Shown: positions 20,396-32,045, numbered from the stretch's first letter. The stretch is 64,000 nt of DNA from Blattamonas nauphoetae (GCA_033064195.1 JARBJD010000340.1:1-64000), one strand, 5' to 3'. Made by a program: numbers and translations. Notes: a model not told the origin generated them from the sequence alone.

Positions 20396-21110
20396 CCGTT
20401 ATATTCCTGATCATTTCACCTTTTCGGGACGTTTTATTCCAGGATTTCATAAATGAATTGAATTTGGACTTTTCCCAGAGTCAGGACCACACTCATTACA
20501 TGAAGATGGGCTCTGATCGAAACAAATGAAAAGAAATCTTATCTATGTAAACATTGGACGTGTTCACGTCCAATCAGTCAAATCATTGGAGGATGATTAA
20601 ATTCACTGAATAGAACTTGATTTGTCTGGAAGAGGACGTTCGCTTTCAGAAGTTGACACAATTCTCGAAGATGCCCTGAGACAATCTGAACCGAACTGAA
20701 CCAGATACGAAGTAGACACTGACTTGCATTCGAAACAAGAAAGAATGTCTCGATTTTGTCAACGTAGTGTTTGACTCATCGATTCGTAGACATGGTGAAC
20801 CACCCTGTATCATTCAGTCAGACAATACAACCGTCGTGAACGACATCAATCGGAAGGAGCAGTATGGGCTTTTCCACCCAACCCATTCCTCATCCATGTG
20901 GGGAGGAAGATTCAGCGAGAGCTAGTCGCTGCACTTGGGGGCCGACTATATCTCATCAAGCATTCCATCTATATCTCATCAAGTTTTGATCAAAGGTTTT
21001 CTCTTTCCCTTCATAGTCTTTTATCTTCTTTTGAATTCACTCTTTTTCAGACTCAACACATCATTCTTATCTTCATCTCACTGTAATTCTCTCCATTTTC
21101 GAAATTTTTA

Positions 21111-21780
21111 GTGCAAAGATCCCGCTTCTGTGCTCTTGTGCCGTTCCTCCTCTTCAGACCACTCGACCGGTCGCGTGTGTCGTCTCTCGAGTTGCTGGCG
21201 GAGAATGAGCAGCAGGAACTCGAAGCACTCAACCTCGCCCTCTCCACAATCTCCGTCACCACCCTCTCGCGTATGTTCGTCCTCACCATTTCCCCTCTTC
21301 TCCTTCCCTCCAGCCGCCTCTTGAGACTTGCCGTCAGACAGCTCGGTCATCCCTCGGCTCGTCTCGCTCGTCGCGTGGTGCACGCTTTTCGTGCAAGCGC
21401 CGTCCCAATTTGTGTCTCCCATCCTTTATCCTCTCCTCCACTCCCTCACTGCCCTCACCCACTTCAGCACTCTCAGTCTGCCCCCCTCTCGGTCATCCTC
21501 TTCAGATGTGAACAAGCTCATGATTGTGAAGAGAGACGGCTTACGAACTCTCGCCCATCCATCCTCTCGCTCCCTCCCCTCATCCCGCAGAACGCCCTCA
21601 CCACTCTCTGGATCTGTGCCCTTTCTGCTCGGCCACAAACGCGGTGCTCTTCGTCCAGCTCGGCTTGTGTAAGAATCTCTTCAAGTGCCTCTCCCCACAC
21701 ACCCCTCCGTCCATCACATAGGAGGCTGTCCTGCTGGTGAAGAACCTCACGCCTATGTATCAGAACAATAAAGAGATTGG
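21111..21780 (+). pseudogene. Captured gene fragment in the MULE, possible armadillo-type repeats
   Basis: Immediately inside the left TIR the plus strand reads like a spliced host gene. An exon-like stretch (LELLAENEQQELEALNLALS) is followed by a short pyrimidine-rich stretch ending in CCTCCAG. After that come further protein-like pieces, including VNKLMIVKRDGLRTLA and NALTTLWICALSA, with stops and pyrimidine tracts between them. The last two pieces recall armadillo-type helices, but this is a weak resemblance. No continuous product can be read, so I treat it as a captured fragment. Confidence 0.4.
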
Positions 21781-21805
21781 TTTGACATTCTGGCTCCATC
21801 ATTCT

Positions 21806-22651
21806 TCACTTTCCTCTCCCAGTCCTCCAGCAGCACACACAGCACCGCGATTGCGTCAAATTTGTGGCTTCTGCTTGTGGATGGTCCGCTTTGAAGACAA
21901 CAGTCTGGAATAGGCTGATCTGCACGTCTGAGAAGTTTCGAGGGCGTTGATGAGGAATTGAAGGAAATCTCGTTCTTAGATTGCGGTTGACAGATGCATC
22001 ATGGAGAGCTCGGAAAGACCGATCTGGTGCAAATGGTTGAGGTGTATTACCTCTGCGGTTTGGTCGTTCGATATGGACATTGAGTCTTGCCGCCAGTGCG
22101 AGAGCATCCTGACTCCGTCCCTGCGTGTTTCCGTTGTGACGCTGCTCGAAACGAGAGGATGCTCGTTGATACTCGAGAAGGATCCTTCGCGCCATCTGTC
22201 GGCGTGTGTCCAGGAACCCACTGTCGAGGAATTCTTGAATATACTCGTCGGTGATGCAGATCGGCTTTGTCGTGGGACGTTCGGGTGGAATGACGTCGAG
22301 ATTCTCGTTCGGAAAGCACTCTCGGAATGATGATGTTCGACTTTCGAGGATCTGGTTTTGCGATCGTTGGGTTTGTTGAAGTGACGAAAGATCGCCTGAC
22401 GTGATCTCTCTTTATCTGGACAAGACCCTGATCTGCTCGTCCAGTGTGTTCATCTCCTCCCGAAGCATCTCGATTTGGTGATTAGTCAGGGCAACATGTG
22501 CTCGCGAATGGCTGATCGAGAGTCGCTGTTGGAACGTACGCACATCACCCTGTTCGTGTTGATGTGTTGATTGTTGTTGGAATGGAGATGACTGTGGCGG
22601 GGAAAAAGGGTGGGAAGGGGTGTGAAGGCCTGATTGTCCTGCGGGGATCAT
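21806..22651 (-). pseudogene. Captured gene fragment in the MULE, ~280 codons with one internal TAA
   Basis: Starting at an ATG near 22651 (MIPAGQSGLHTPSHPF) just inside the right TIR, one minus-strand frame is open to 21806 except for a single TAA at 22414-22412. It has a Gln/Pro/His-rich start, a coiled-coil-like helix (HQIEMLREEMNTLDEQIRV) and a charged region with PERPTTKPICITDEYIQEFL and RRQMARRILLEYQRA. I do not recognise the family. It may be a captured gene fragment or the element's own accessory gene. Confidence 0.4.
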
Positions 22652-22849
22652 AAGCGGGTTCTTCGCATCAAAAATATTGAAGATGGAGAGAAATACACAG
22701 AAGTGATGATAAGAATTGCGTGCTGAGTCCGGAAAAAAGGATGTCAAATTTTCGAAATAAACTATTAAGGGAAAGAGTAATCATGTGATCACAACTTGAT
22801 GAGATATAGATGGAATGCTTGATGAGATATAGTCGTTCCCCTGCACTTG

Positions 22850-23940
22850 TCGTGGCCGTGGATTGGCCCACGTTGGTGGGATTGCGCGAGTTGAAGGAAA
22901 TGGCGGAGGTGGTGATGACGATCGTGAACGTGGAGGACGTCTTGGAGGCAGGGACGGGAGTGAGGAAGATGTGGCTGAATGCGTACGTGGACACAACAAG
23001 ATTCAACTCCGGTGGAATGATTCGAAGATGGGTGGAGTGGTGTTCAGCAAACAACAGGAGCTGGGTTGATCTGTGTGACTCAGCAGTTGTTAATTTCCTG
23101 TCAGGACTACCAGGAACAACAAGGAACCGGGAACTGGCCAGAGCAGCCCTCGGTTTACTCAATCGTCATCTTGGTGTCAGCGATGTTAGCAAAGCAGGTA
23201 CGGTCTCACTCTTCATTCGGGGTCAGAAGAGGAGTCAACCGCATCGGGCGAAATATCACACCATTTTCGACATCTTCCAGCTGGAGGCTACCCTTCGTAT
23301 AGCCAGACAGACTGCTGTTTCATTTAAAGATCTTCAGTCTCTGCTTGCGGTTCGATTGCTCGGAAACCATGGACTGCGGTATACCGAGATGCTGACCACT
23401 CTTTGTGGGAGCATTGCCATCTCGAACAATGAGACGACAATTATTGTTTCCGCGGAGAGGGAAGTCTCCCGAGGACTCTCGACATTTATCCTCCACGACG
23501 AGACGGTCGTGGAGGAGCGATGGATCTCTCAGTTATTCACGTTTATTCTCCACCGGTTGAAAGCAGAGTTCCCGACACAGTGAGAGACTACCATGTTGTT
23601 TTGGGACGACGAGAGGTGACACAGTAGGACAGTGGAGGAGGTGCGAGCACTGGTGGTGCCACTAGTGACGACTGCTGGGATTGACGTGAGGCAGTTTGGA
23701 CCATACTCCATTAAACATGCGTAAAGATCGGAACGCATCAGGGATGATGAGCGAATAACCACTGTGGCGGAGAGAGCACATTTGTCTGTGAAGTCTGGTG
23801 TGATGGAAAGACATGATGTGGTACCGATCCAAGAGGCACCGGAAAGTGATGGTGAAGAGGAGAAGAGCGAATCCTCATCGAACGAAGAGGGACTCCCAAA
23901 TCCTCACTTATCTGATGCTCGAAGCTGAATCTGATCACTG
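22850..23940 (+). pseudogene. Tyrosine recombinase of the DIRS-like element
   Basis: Fossil part. A core-binding-like helical region (RWVEWCSANNRSWVDL, DSAVVNFLSGL) is followed by the catalytic-domain start LLAVRLLGNHGLRYTEML, where the Arg of GLR.TE matches the first active-site Arg of tyrosine recombinases. It lies directly before the right inverted repeat, as the family requires. Broken. Confidence 0.65.
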
Positions 23941-23957
23941 AAGAGTGATCGATGCTT

Positions 23958-24717
23958 TAGCAGAGAGCGAAGAAGAGTGACCGCCCTCCCGCCCAACAAG
24001 GGAATGCTTTGAATTTGTTTTTGGAGCGATAGATATTATGAAGTGAGGGTACGAAGAATATAAATATGTGTGTTGTTGTGAATGTTTTTATTCATTGTAT
24101 TGCTATCCTAAAAATGTTCGACAAACCTTAAAAAGGCAATTGGGGAGAGTGAGAAGAAAAAAGACGAGTATTCGCTGGCACCTCGTCAATCCGATTCGAC
24201 ATTGGCAGGATTGATGATTATTTGGAATTCAGAAGCTCCTTTTTCCAGACATTTCTGATGGTAGTATTCAAGTCGCCAACTCAACTGGCTTTTGTATTTA
24301 TCTCATCCATTTTATTCCGAATTCTCCCTCATTTTTCCCTCTTAAGTCTTGTCTGCGGACAGCGAGAGGGGAACCGAAATCCAAGCAAGAGCGACTTACA
24401 TCGAGATGACACAGATCATTGTTTGGCAATAGTTCAACAGAAAGGTCGGATCAACTCAGTATTTCCAATCAGAGTTTTTCTTCAATCATTTGTTTCTTTT
24501 CTGCATATGGATGAGTATTGTTGATATCAGAAAATAGTTGAGTACCCATCTTCGAATCTCGTCTCATCAAATCAAGTCATAAACCACTGAAACAAGTTCA
24601 TTCACAACTCCAATTCGGTATTTTTTTGAAACAGTGGAACATGGGCTTGCTCTCACAAGTTTTCAAAGATTTTTTGACAAGTTAGCCAGACATGTCAATG
24701 GAAAAGATCAAAACTGG
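23958..24717. other. No gene supported
   Basis: AT-rich DNA between the DIRS-like element and the foldback element. A short plus-strand frame at 24222-24524 has a hydrophobic stretch (QLAFVFISSILFRILPHFS) but no homology I can name. Nothing else is seen. Confidence 0.35.
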
Positions 24718-25711
24718 CAGTCACGGACAGCAATTAGCGCCATTTCCATCTGGTGTGCATCGACTGTCAACATTTCCTGAGGTTTTACCAAAACACTTCA
24801 CATCAATGAATTACAACATTGTTTTGAAATAGAGAAGAAAAAGAATCTACGGAAGTGACAAACGATATGACGGTTCGATCCGATTTTGGAAGCCGGTCTG
24901 AAGGCGGCTATCAAAACTGCTCACCTGTTTCATGGAGATGAGATGTGACGAGGTTAGTCAGTAGCTGCACCGAAATCATTCTGTCTCCCTTCCTCGTTCA
25001 ACTATGGAATCAACTAAATGGGTTAGAATTTTTGATGTCAAAAGAAGTTAGAATTCATATTTTTGGATCTCGTCTCATCACACAGCAGAGATGGACATGG
25101 TCCATTCTGAATGAGTCATTGGAGACACCATTCAACGTCATTCTCGTGAAACCAGACCAGATACTGGCACGAAGGACGAGCCTCGTTTTTCGATTCGAGT
25201 CCTCGAACAATTGTATGATGTCAAAAATGCTGACTCAAATTGAGGATGTACGAAGTTTGGTGGACTGAACACGATCCCGACATCTCTCCAACTCAACATG
25301 AATAGTGAGACGAAGCCACAATCCTCATTCTAGATAGTGGAGATTGCGTTTTGTTTGTCGAGTCGACTCATTGATGAGGGATTAGAAAGATCGATTTTTG
25401 CTCGTTTTTGTCACATTGTTTCCAAAGCTGAACGAGGAAGGGAGACAGAATGATTTCGGTGCAGCTACTGACTAACCTCGTCACATCTCATCTCCATGAA
25501 ACAGGTGAGCAGTTTTGATAGCCGCCTTCAGACCGGCTTCCAAAATCGGATCGAACCGTCATATCGTTTGTCACTTCCGTAGATTCTTTTTCTTCTCTAT
25601 TTCAAAACAATGTTGTAATTCATTGATGTGAAGTGTTTTGGTAAAACCTCAGGAAATGTTGACAGTCGATGCACACCAGATGGCAATGGCGCTAATTGTT
25701 GTCCGTGACTG
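24718..25711. mobile_element. Foldback element with ~290-bp inverted arms, 994 bp
   Basis: The arm at 24718-25009 (CAGTCACGGACAGCAATTAG to CCTTCCTCGTTCA) is the reverse complement of the arm at 25421-25711 with only a handful of differences, about 98% identity by eye. A 3-bp TGG flanks both sides (24715-24717 and 25712-25714), consistent with a target duplication. The 410-bp middle has no credible gene. High arm identity means a recent insertion or ongoing arm conversion. The family is not fixed: CAGT ends plus a 3-bp duplication resemble some CMC-type elements. Confidence 0.75.
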
Positions 25712-25714
25712 TGG

Positions 25715-26146
25715 GATAGAGACGGCAAACAATTCTAAGGATATGATAAAACGGCCGGAAATATGAGAAGACTGGTGAAGTTCACCAATTTGACGAGTAG
25801 TTTGCATCGATGAAGAAAAGGGAAGTATGTGAACGTCGACTCTGGGTAGATCACAGCCGTTTTGAACCTTCTGACAGTTTTATCATTTTTATCTGTGTTT
25901 TAGTGTCGATTAAGATATTGTTGTCATGGTTTCAACCGTATTTCTGAGTGACTTTTTGATCTGACCCTTTGAAGAAAAATGGAGTGACACGATCCGAACC
26001 CAAAGGCTCGGTCACACTAGTATATTTGAAAGGATTGAAAATTGATCAAATGCAATTCTCCTCTTTTCTGAGATCTATTTGAGCTAAAATAAAAAAAAGT
26101 CTTGATCAACCCAAACAGAGATTTTTTGCCCAATTTTCACCCATTC
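25715..26146. other. No gene supported; upstream region of the zinc-finger gene
   Basis: AT-rich DNA without long frames. The last 60 bases before the ATG are A-rich (CTAAAATAAAAAAAAGTC) and may hold the transcription start of the zinc-finger gene. Confidence 0.35.
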
Positions 26147-26887
26147 ATGTCTCGAAAAAGACAATATGAACCAGAGTTCATATGCAAGATGTGCGGAACT
26201 TCCGTGCAAACTGCTGAGGAACTTAAAGCCCATATAGCAACTCATACAGAGGAAAGACCATACAAATGTCGATATTGTGATAAAACTTTTCCTGTCGCCG
26301 CCTCTCGAAACCGACACATTCAGGCGCACTTTCGTCCAGTGTTCTTCATATGTATTGAATGTGGCCAAAAATTTTACACCAAACAACAGCTCATCGACCA
26401 CGAGCAATTCCACGTTATTCTACGCCCATATGAATGCAAATACTGCCATCGTCGCTATCGTCAACTTGGATCCAAGAACAGACATGAATGGTCTCAATGT
26501 GAAAAGCGTGCAGATGCTGATACGTGTGATAAGAAGCCAGGAACTCGTTGGACAACGAAACGAACCAATCGTATTTTTCTGGATAAGAACGGCAATATTG
26601 TCGACCCCCCTCAAGTTAAGCCAGTCACCCCTATCAAAGATCCGGAGATGCTCTTTCTTGATTTCGATCCTTATGTCCACCTGAAGGAGTTCGAAGAAGA
26701 CGAGGCATCCATGCTTACCTTATCCCAATCAACTGAAGATCCAACGACACCCAACCTTGACATGCATTTTGATGATCCCGATAATGCATTCACTCTATCG
26801 CCGCTTAACCAACAAGAAATGGACAAACCAGCTCATAATGAGCATACTGCACTCCAGCCATTTCCTTCATTCAATTTTCCGGAGTAA
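26147..26887 (+). CDS. C2H2 zinc-finger protein, 246 aa
   Basis: The start is ATG at 26147 (MSRKRQYEPEFIC); the frame is open upstream only from a TTG. Four fingers in tandem occupy about residues 13-125: C..C(12)H...H (CKMCGTSVQTAEELKAHIATH), the canonical CRYCDKTFPVAASRNRHIQAH, CIECGQKFYTKQQLIDHEQFH, and a fourth, CKYCHRRYRQLGSKNRHEWSQC, that ends in Cys instead of His. The linker ERPYKC is the classical TGEKP-like linker. The rest is acidic, Pro/Ser-rich and without cysteines, as in transcription activation tails (DLDFDPY-type acidic patches, QQEMDKP). It is probably a sequence-specific DNA-binding regulator in the nucleus. Single exon, TAA stop. Confidence 0.9.
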   Translation: MSRKRQYEPEFICKMCGTSVQTAEELKAHIATHTEERPYKCRYCDKTFPVAASRNRHIQAHFRPVFFICIECGQKFYTKQQLIDHEQFHVILRPYECKYCHRRYRQLGSKNRHEWSQCEKRADADTCDKKPGTRWTTKRTNRIFLDKNGNIVDPPQVKPVTPIKDPEMLFLDFDPYVHLKEFEEDEASMLTLSQSTEDPTTPNLDMHFDDPDNAFTLSPLNQQEMDKPAHNEHTALQPFPSFNFPE

Positions 26888-27121
26888 CTACACGACTGAC
26901 CTCATGTTGAATCTTATGTGTGCTGATTGCGTGAACCTCCCTCGTTTCAATCTCCAACCCGGGTTCGTTGGACCAATTTCTCTCCTCTTAAGTCTCACGT
27001 AAATACAGCAAATGTCTCACTCATCCGCATCTTTTCACACGTCATTCAGACGTGTTCTGTTCCCGATAGAATCTCGTTTTTATCCAAAAAGAGAGAAATT
27101 AGAATTCACGGTGAATGTTCA

Positions 27122-29932
27122 TTACAGCTCAAGTTTCAGGGGCTCATCTACCTCTTTTTGCATATACTCTTTCTGTGGCATTGCTTTTGCGTCAAATTCT
27201 TTCTGGACATTCTTCTTCCTTTCTTCTGTCTTGACAAGCTCGTCCTCAGCCAAATACTTCTCAAAAAATGCGAGGACTTCGCGGAACCATTCTATTGAGT
27301 TTCCAGGCTTGTTGATTTGATGATCTTCCGTCTTGAATAGCAATAGTTTGGAAGGACAGTCAATGCACTGCAACTCTGTAAATAATGCGATCGACTGAGT
27401 GTATGGAATTCGTTTGTCTTTAATTCCATGCGTGATGATTGTTGGTACACTCCACTTCCCAGCTGCTGGTTGACGGAATGGACTTCGCTTGATGTATTCC
27501 TCACGATTGTCCCACACTCGTGACAGCATCAAAGCTTCTTGGAAATAAACATCATCAGTTTCAAATGCAATCCGCTCGAGGTCAAACAGAGAAGCATGGG
27601 AAAGGAACACGTTGAACGGGTTTTCTTTCGGTTGTTGACCCGCGATGTAATCGACCAGGTATCCACCACACGACCCTCCAAATCCGATCGTCCGTCGCGA
27701 ATCGAGATATGGAAACTCTTTCAGGCAAGCATCGCGTGCGGCAATGACATCTGTCATCGGCAACTCGCCAAAGCGTCCGCGCAGGATATCTTGGAACGGT
27801 TGACCGAATGAGTGGGATCCGTGGTAGTGTGGGATGATCACTGCATAGCCTTGGTAGAGGTACGGTTGAGGATTCCACGAGTAGCTCCATGAGTTTTGGT
27901 AGGCCAAATGAGGTCCACCATGGAAGATGCAGATCAGCGGATATTTGGTCTGAGAGAAAAAGGAGTAAAAAATGATGCCAAAAAGGGAAAGAAAAGGGGG
28001 TTGTGAGATCGTGAATGAAGAAAAAGGATGATTTCTGTTGAAATACATCTTTATCCTGACCGTCCTTCTACACAGAGAGAACAAGGGAAAACAATGAGAA
28101 ATGAAGAAACGAGACCTTCAAAGTACCTGCAGGGGGAAAGTACCAGCAGTGGATGGAATCGCCAGTTTTGGGAGTCTGAACGGTGAAGACTTGCGGAGGG
28201 ATCAATGGTGGCGTAATGGTTGATAGAGTTGCATCGTTTAGTCTTGTGAGAGCAGCCAGTTTCGTGCCTAGAGAGTGAGATGAGAGCAAACAGATTGTGA
28301 TGAGTGAGATGAATGTTTGAGGTAGAATGATGAAGGAAAGACAACAGATAGATAAGACAGAGAGGATAAACAAGGTGTGACACATACCAGTCATCCCTTC
28401 TTTCCAGTCTGTGCGGAACAGATACAGATCGTGTGGATGGGCAAATGATGACAATGAGAGGATGAAGTGAGTGTGACTGAGTTGAATGAAGGAATGGACG
28501 TTGGACAACTGAGGTAGTGTCAAACACTCGTCCACGTTCCCTTGTGGGAGAAGAGTGATTTGGTGAAGATTTGCTGACAGAGATAAGACACGTGATGAAT
28601 GAGAGAGTGAAAGAGACAAAAGAAGAAATAGAGGAGTTAGAAAATGATAAAAGAGATAGTATTGTGTTCATCGATGGAGGTTTCTTCATTCGAGATGAGA
28701 CAAACCTTGGGCTTGTTCAACCCGCAATGCGTAGATCTTATTTGGTTCAACTGTGCTGTGAGCAACACTGCTGTACTCACCCATATCCTTGATGAGCACA
28801 TTCTTCTCGAGAGTGACAATGTCCACCGAGCAGAGGTACTTTTCAGCGTTCACATAAATCTTGTCTTGTCCCTCCAAGAAGAGGACCTTCTGACCAGACA
28901 TATCAAAGATTGGCGATGTGATGAGACCTTGTGCTTCTCCATTGATGACAGCGAAATTGGCACCTTCAGCTTCTTTGTCTGTTCTTGCGAGGATCAATTG
29001 GCGTGCAACTGTATACACTTTAATTTTTCGAGGTTGGGCGGACATCACCACAAAGTTTCCATCTGGTGAGATATCATAATCACTTGCTGACCCACTCCGG
29101 TATTCTGGACAATCGCCAAAGTAATTTGGAAGAAGATCGACTGGTGCTGAATATTTTGGGACTGCTAAGGTCGATTGTTCATCGGCTCTCAAATAGAAAA
29201 CATGACGAACTTTGTTCTGAGAGAGAAATACAGAAAATGATGGGAAAAAAGTCGATGAATGAGTTCAGAGGTGTGAGGTGAACGAAAAAAGTGTGAAACA
29301 ATGATAATTTCGAAAAGACACAAGTACACAGTGATTCGTGTGTTCATACCACTTTTGAGAAGTCCCACACGTGTGCAGGCATTGTTTCGAAGACGGCTGC
29401 ATCCGATCCTTCCAACCTTTTAGTAGCATCAAAAACTGATGTTTCCTCCAGACTCAATCCAGGATATACCCAACAACTGAAACAAATCACGTTTCCTGTC
29501 TTGCTAACTTTCAGAGAATTGGCAGCTAGTTCGAGCTCTTTCACAACGGTTGTTGTTTCGTCTGTGAGGTTCACAAGGACAACCTTGGAAATATCACGCA
29601 CTTTCTGCAAGATGAAAACGTGGGTAGGCTCAGGAGAAAACGCAATTTCAGAGATTGTCGAACCAATTTCTTTGAAAATTTCTCGTTCTGTTCCATTCTC
29701 AATGTCAACACAATACCAAGAGGGGACATTTTTGTTTGTTCGCTGATTCCAAACTGTAGCTTTGTAGATGAGAATCTGGATCGAGGGAGAGATGAATGTG
29801 AATCGATGAACAAACCGAATTGTCTGGGGCGACTACAAAGGTTCCCAAACGGTTCATCTTCACTTGCATTTCCGCTGTAAAAGGACCATTGTCGGCCCTT
29901 GAAGCAATGACAAGACCGATAAAGACGAGCAT
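27122..29932 (-). CDS. S9-family serine peptidase (prolyl oligopeptidase/acylaminoacyl-peptidase type), about 7 exons, ~742 aa
   Basis: The ATG at 29932 begins a hydrophobic leader (MLVFIGLVIASRA), a likely signal peptide. Exons by eye are about 29932-29812, 29759-29350, 29216-28706, 28573-28388, 28267-28116, 28067-28047 and 27949-27122. All junctions keep frame with GT-AG introns of 48-135 bases. The middle is a beta-propeller-like region with DYDISPDGNFVVMS. The last exon is the catalytic alpha/beta hydrolase: FHGGPHLAYQ (oxyanion region), GFGGSCGGYLVDY with the nucleophile Ser, HGIKDKRIPY (Asp) and KTEDHQI (His), giving a complete triad. It hydrolyses peptides, probably in the secretory pathway or outside the cell. 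A Lys/Glu-rich tail follows. TAA stop. The first intron donor is ambiguous by four bases. Confidence 0.85.
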
Positions 29933-30084
29933 GAGAGGATCAAACCACCTTTCAAAAAGTCGAGTTGTGACAACGAAAGAGTGCAAATGAGACGAAATGA
30001 TAAAGCTCCGAGGAAAAAGAGCAATCAAAAACGTCAAAAATGAGTGAGAATAATAGAAGAACAAAATGAGTGGTGTTATAGAAA

Positions 30085-32045
30085 TCAATTTCCCTTCTTT
30101 TTCGATTTTGAGACAATCGACTTCTTTTTCTTCTTTTCCCTTCCAGTCCGATCAGATTCTACAATTCTCTTCTTCTCTCTTCCTCTGTCTTCATCTGATT
30201 TCTCCTGTTTGTTGCGTACCTCCTTTCTTCCAATGCTTGTCTCCTCACTCTCCCTCATCAACTCGTCCTCCTCTTCTTCCCTCCCTTCGCCCTCCTCTGC
30301 CCCATCATCCCTCTCTTTCACTTCCTCTCCTCCCCTCCATTCCTCCTCCTGCCCCCATTCCAATCCGTCATCTTCACCAATCCTTTCTCCCTTCCACTGC
30401 CCCATTCTTGTGGCCCCACGAGACACGTTGTAGAACGACGAAGAAGTCAACCCTCGCACGCCCATCATCACCGGCTCCTCCCTCAACCCGCTCACCAATT
30501 CCCTCCAATCTGCATTTTCTGGGTTCGAGGAGATTGTGCTATCAGCATCGTCATTCCCTTCGCTTTCGATTCCACTTGCTTCTTCTTCCATTTCAAGCTT
30601 TTCTGACACTTTGTCCCACTCACTTTCGTAATCATCTTCGTTGTCGTCCATGTTCACTTGATCCTCGTCCTGTTCTCGTTCAGACTCAGCTTGCGCTCCA
30701 CTGTCGTCGCCTGTGTCGGGATCGTTCTCGACAGGGCTGAGTGGAGAGGGAGAGGTTGGTTGGGAGGGTGCCTTGTTCGTGATGGGTGGCTGTGAAACAA
30801 GCAGAGATGGAAGAATGAGAAAGATGAAAATGTGACTGGAGGCAGACGGGGGGAGGTGGATTGAGCTTTTTGATCAGTTTGTTTAGATTGGTTTGGATGG
30901 AAGGGAAGGATCTGTTGGGAACATCAGGCTTAAAGAAGGAGAGAATGATACTGTGTGAAGACAACGTCTGCAACAAGACTGTGCGTGTCTGATACACTTT
31001 TCACAGCCTTCTCGACATCAGACATTACTTTGAGTTGTTTCTAGGTGAGATGGAGGAGAAGAATTGAGAAATGAAAAAGGCGACGAGTGGGAATGGAAGG
31101 TGGGAGAGCGACGAATTGTCGATTTAACCTCCATCTCGGAAAACACACTAGGTACGTATTCAACTGCTTTTGAATCGAGGAAGTCTCCTGCTTACTTTGC
31201 TTCCGAAGTTCCTTGATTTTTGCCTCAACCTCAGCTCGTAGTCTTGATTCCTCTTTCTTCCTTTCGCGGATGATCTTCTTTTTCGCAAGCTCCTTCTTTT
31301 TCTTCGCAGTCTCGACTTTTTCCTTAAGCTCACCGATCTGATCATACGATGGTCGAAGTTTTGTGAATAGTGAATCGAGATAGTTCGAGATGGGGATGAT
31401 TGAATGATTGGGAGGATGAAGAATCTCACAACTCAAGATGGGGATTTGCTTGACACTTGGAGGATGTTTGGATCGGAGTGAAGATTGATCTTTGTGAATT
31501 GAAAGCGATTGTGGATTGGTGAGTGACGAGCGTGTAGGATTTGGTTGAACACTGGAATAAGACGAGCGGAGTGGTAAATCAGAAGAAGGTTGAACTTGAT
31601 GAAACCCACAGCACACACAGCAGCAAAGGCATTTGCATGTTTCGCAGTAGAACTGAGAAAATGATGATTGATGGCATAAGTTTTGGAAAAGGTGAGCATA
31701 TATATCGAAAACGATAAAGAGAGAACCACGAAATAATTGGTATACCTGTAGGGTTTGAGGAGGATGAGTCTGACACGTGGAGATCGAGCGATAGGAATAA
31801 GAAAGAGAAGGATCAACTCTTATGATCGAGAAAGACATGATAGAATGGTTGATAAAGGAAAATGTGAAGAAATGAGAAAGAATTAGTTCGCAGAAGCAGC
31901 AAGAATGAGGATACCTTTCGTGAGAAGCAGCAGTTTTGTGCTTATGGATCCAAAACGAGCATGATGCACAGAGAACGCCATCACATTCGATGCAGTACTC
32001 ACTGGCTCCATCACAATGACAATGTTCACAAATTATGCGAGACAT
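30085..32045 (-). CDS. Double B-box coiled-coil protein (TRIM-like, no RING), about 5 exons, ~495 aa
   Basis: The ATG at 32045 starts B-box 1: CEHCHCDGASEYCIECD then CASCSFWIHKHKTAASH. Exon 2 (about 31818-31746) and exon 3 (31652-31149) join in frame to give a classical B-box 2: CQTHPPQTLQFYCETCKC then CCVCCGFHQ. A Ser/Pro-rich linker follows, then a long coiled coil (ELKEKVETAKKKKELAKKK through EVEAKIKELRKQS). Exon 4 (about 31040-30966; its donor is uncertain) encodes KQLKVMSDVEKAV. The last exon (30789-30085) is very acidic and ends in a Lys-rich tail. The B-box plus coiled-coil order is that of TRIM proteins, but no RING precedes it, so ubiquitin-ligase activity is not expected; a scaffold or microtubule-linked role is possible. 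TGA stop. Confidence 0.8.

Larger units (their letters stand above)
20938..22840. mobile_element. Mutator-like TIR element (Pack-MULE type) with captured gene pieces, 1.9 kb
   Basis: A 9-bp duplication CTGCACTTG flanks it at 20929-20937 and 22841-22849. The ends are long inverted repeats of about 165 bp. They start GGGGCCGACTATATCTCATC at the left and GGGAACGACTATATCTCATC at the right, nearly the same for 50 bp and diverging inward. A 9-bp target duplication with long TIRs beginning GGG is the mark of Mutator-like elements. No MURA-type transposase is encoded. The interior holds two convergent gene-like pieces, as in Pack-MULEs that carry host gene fragments. It is inserted between the RNase H and recombinase parts of the DIRS-like element. 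Confidence 0.75.
15805..23957 (+). mobile_element. DIRS-like tyrosine-recombinase retroelement, broken, with nested insertions
   Basis: Fossil. Inverted terminal repeats of about 55 bases are present at 15805-15862 and 23903-23957 (GATCACTCTTCAGTGATC then AGATTCAGCT.CGA.CATCAG, inverted at the far end). Plus-strand parts are a Gag-like first frame (about 15947-16350), reverse transcriptase (about 16.7-17.5 and 18.7-18.9 kb), RNase H (about 19.0-19.2 and 20.5-20.9 kb) and a tyrosine recombinase (about 22.9-23.9 kb). Inverted ends with RT, RNase H and a recombinase are the mark of the DIRS group. It carries at least two later insertions (a mariner and a Mutator-like element) and probably more than ten small breaks, so it is an old copy. 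Confidence 0.8.

Noticed and set aside
30066-30740. 224-codon Ser/Pro/Leu-rich plus-strand frame
   Set aside because: It is the complement of the acidic last exon of the B-box gene.
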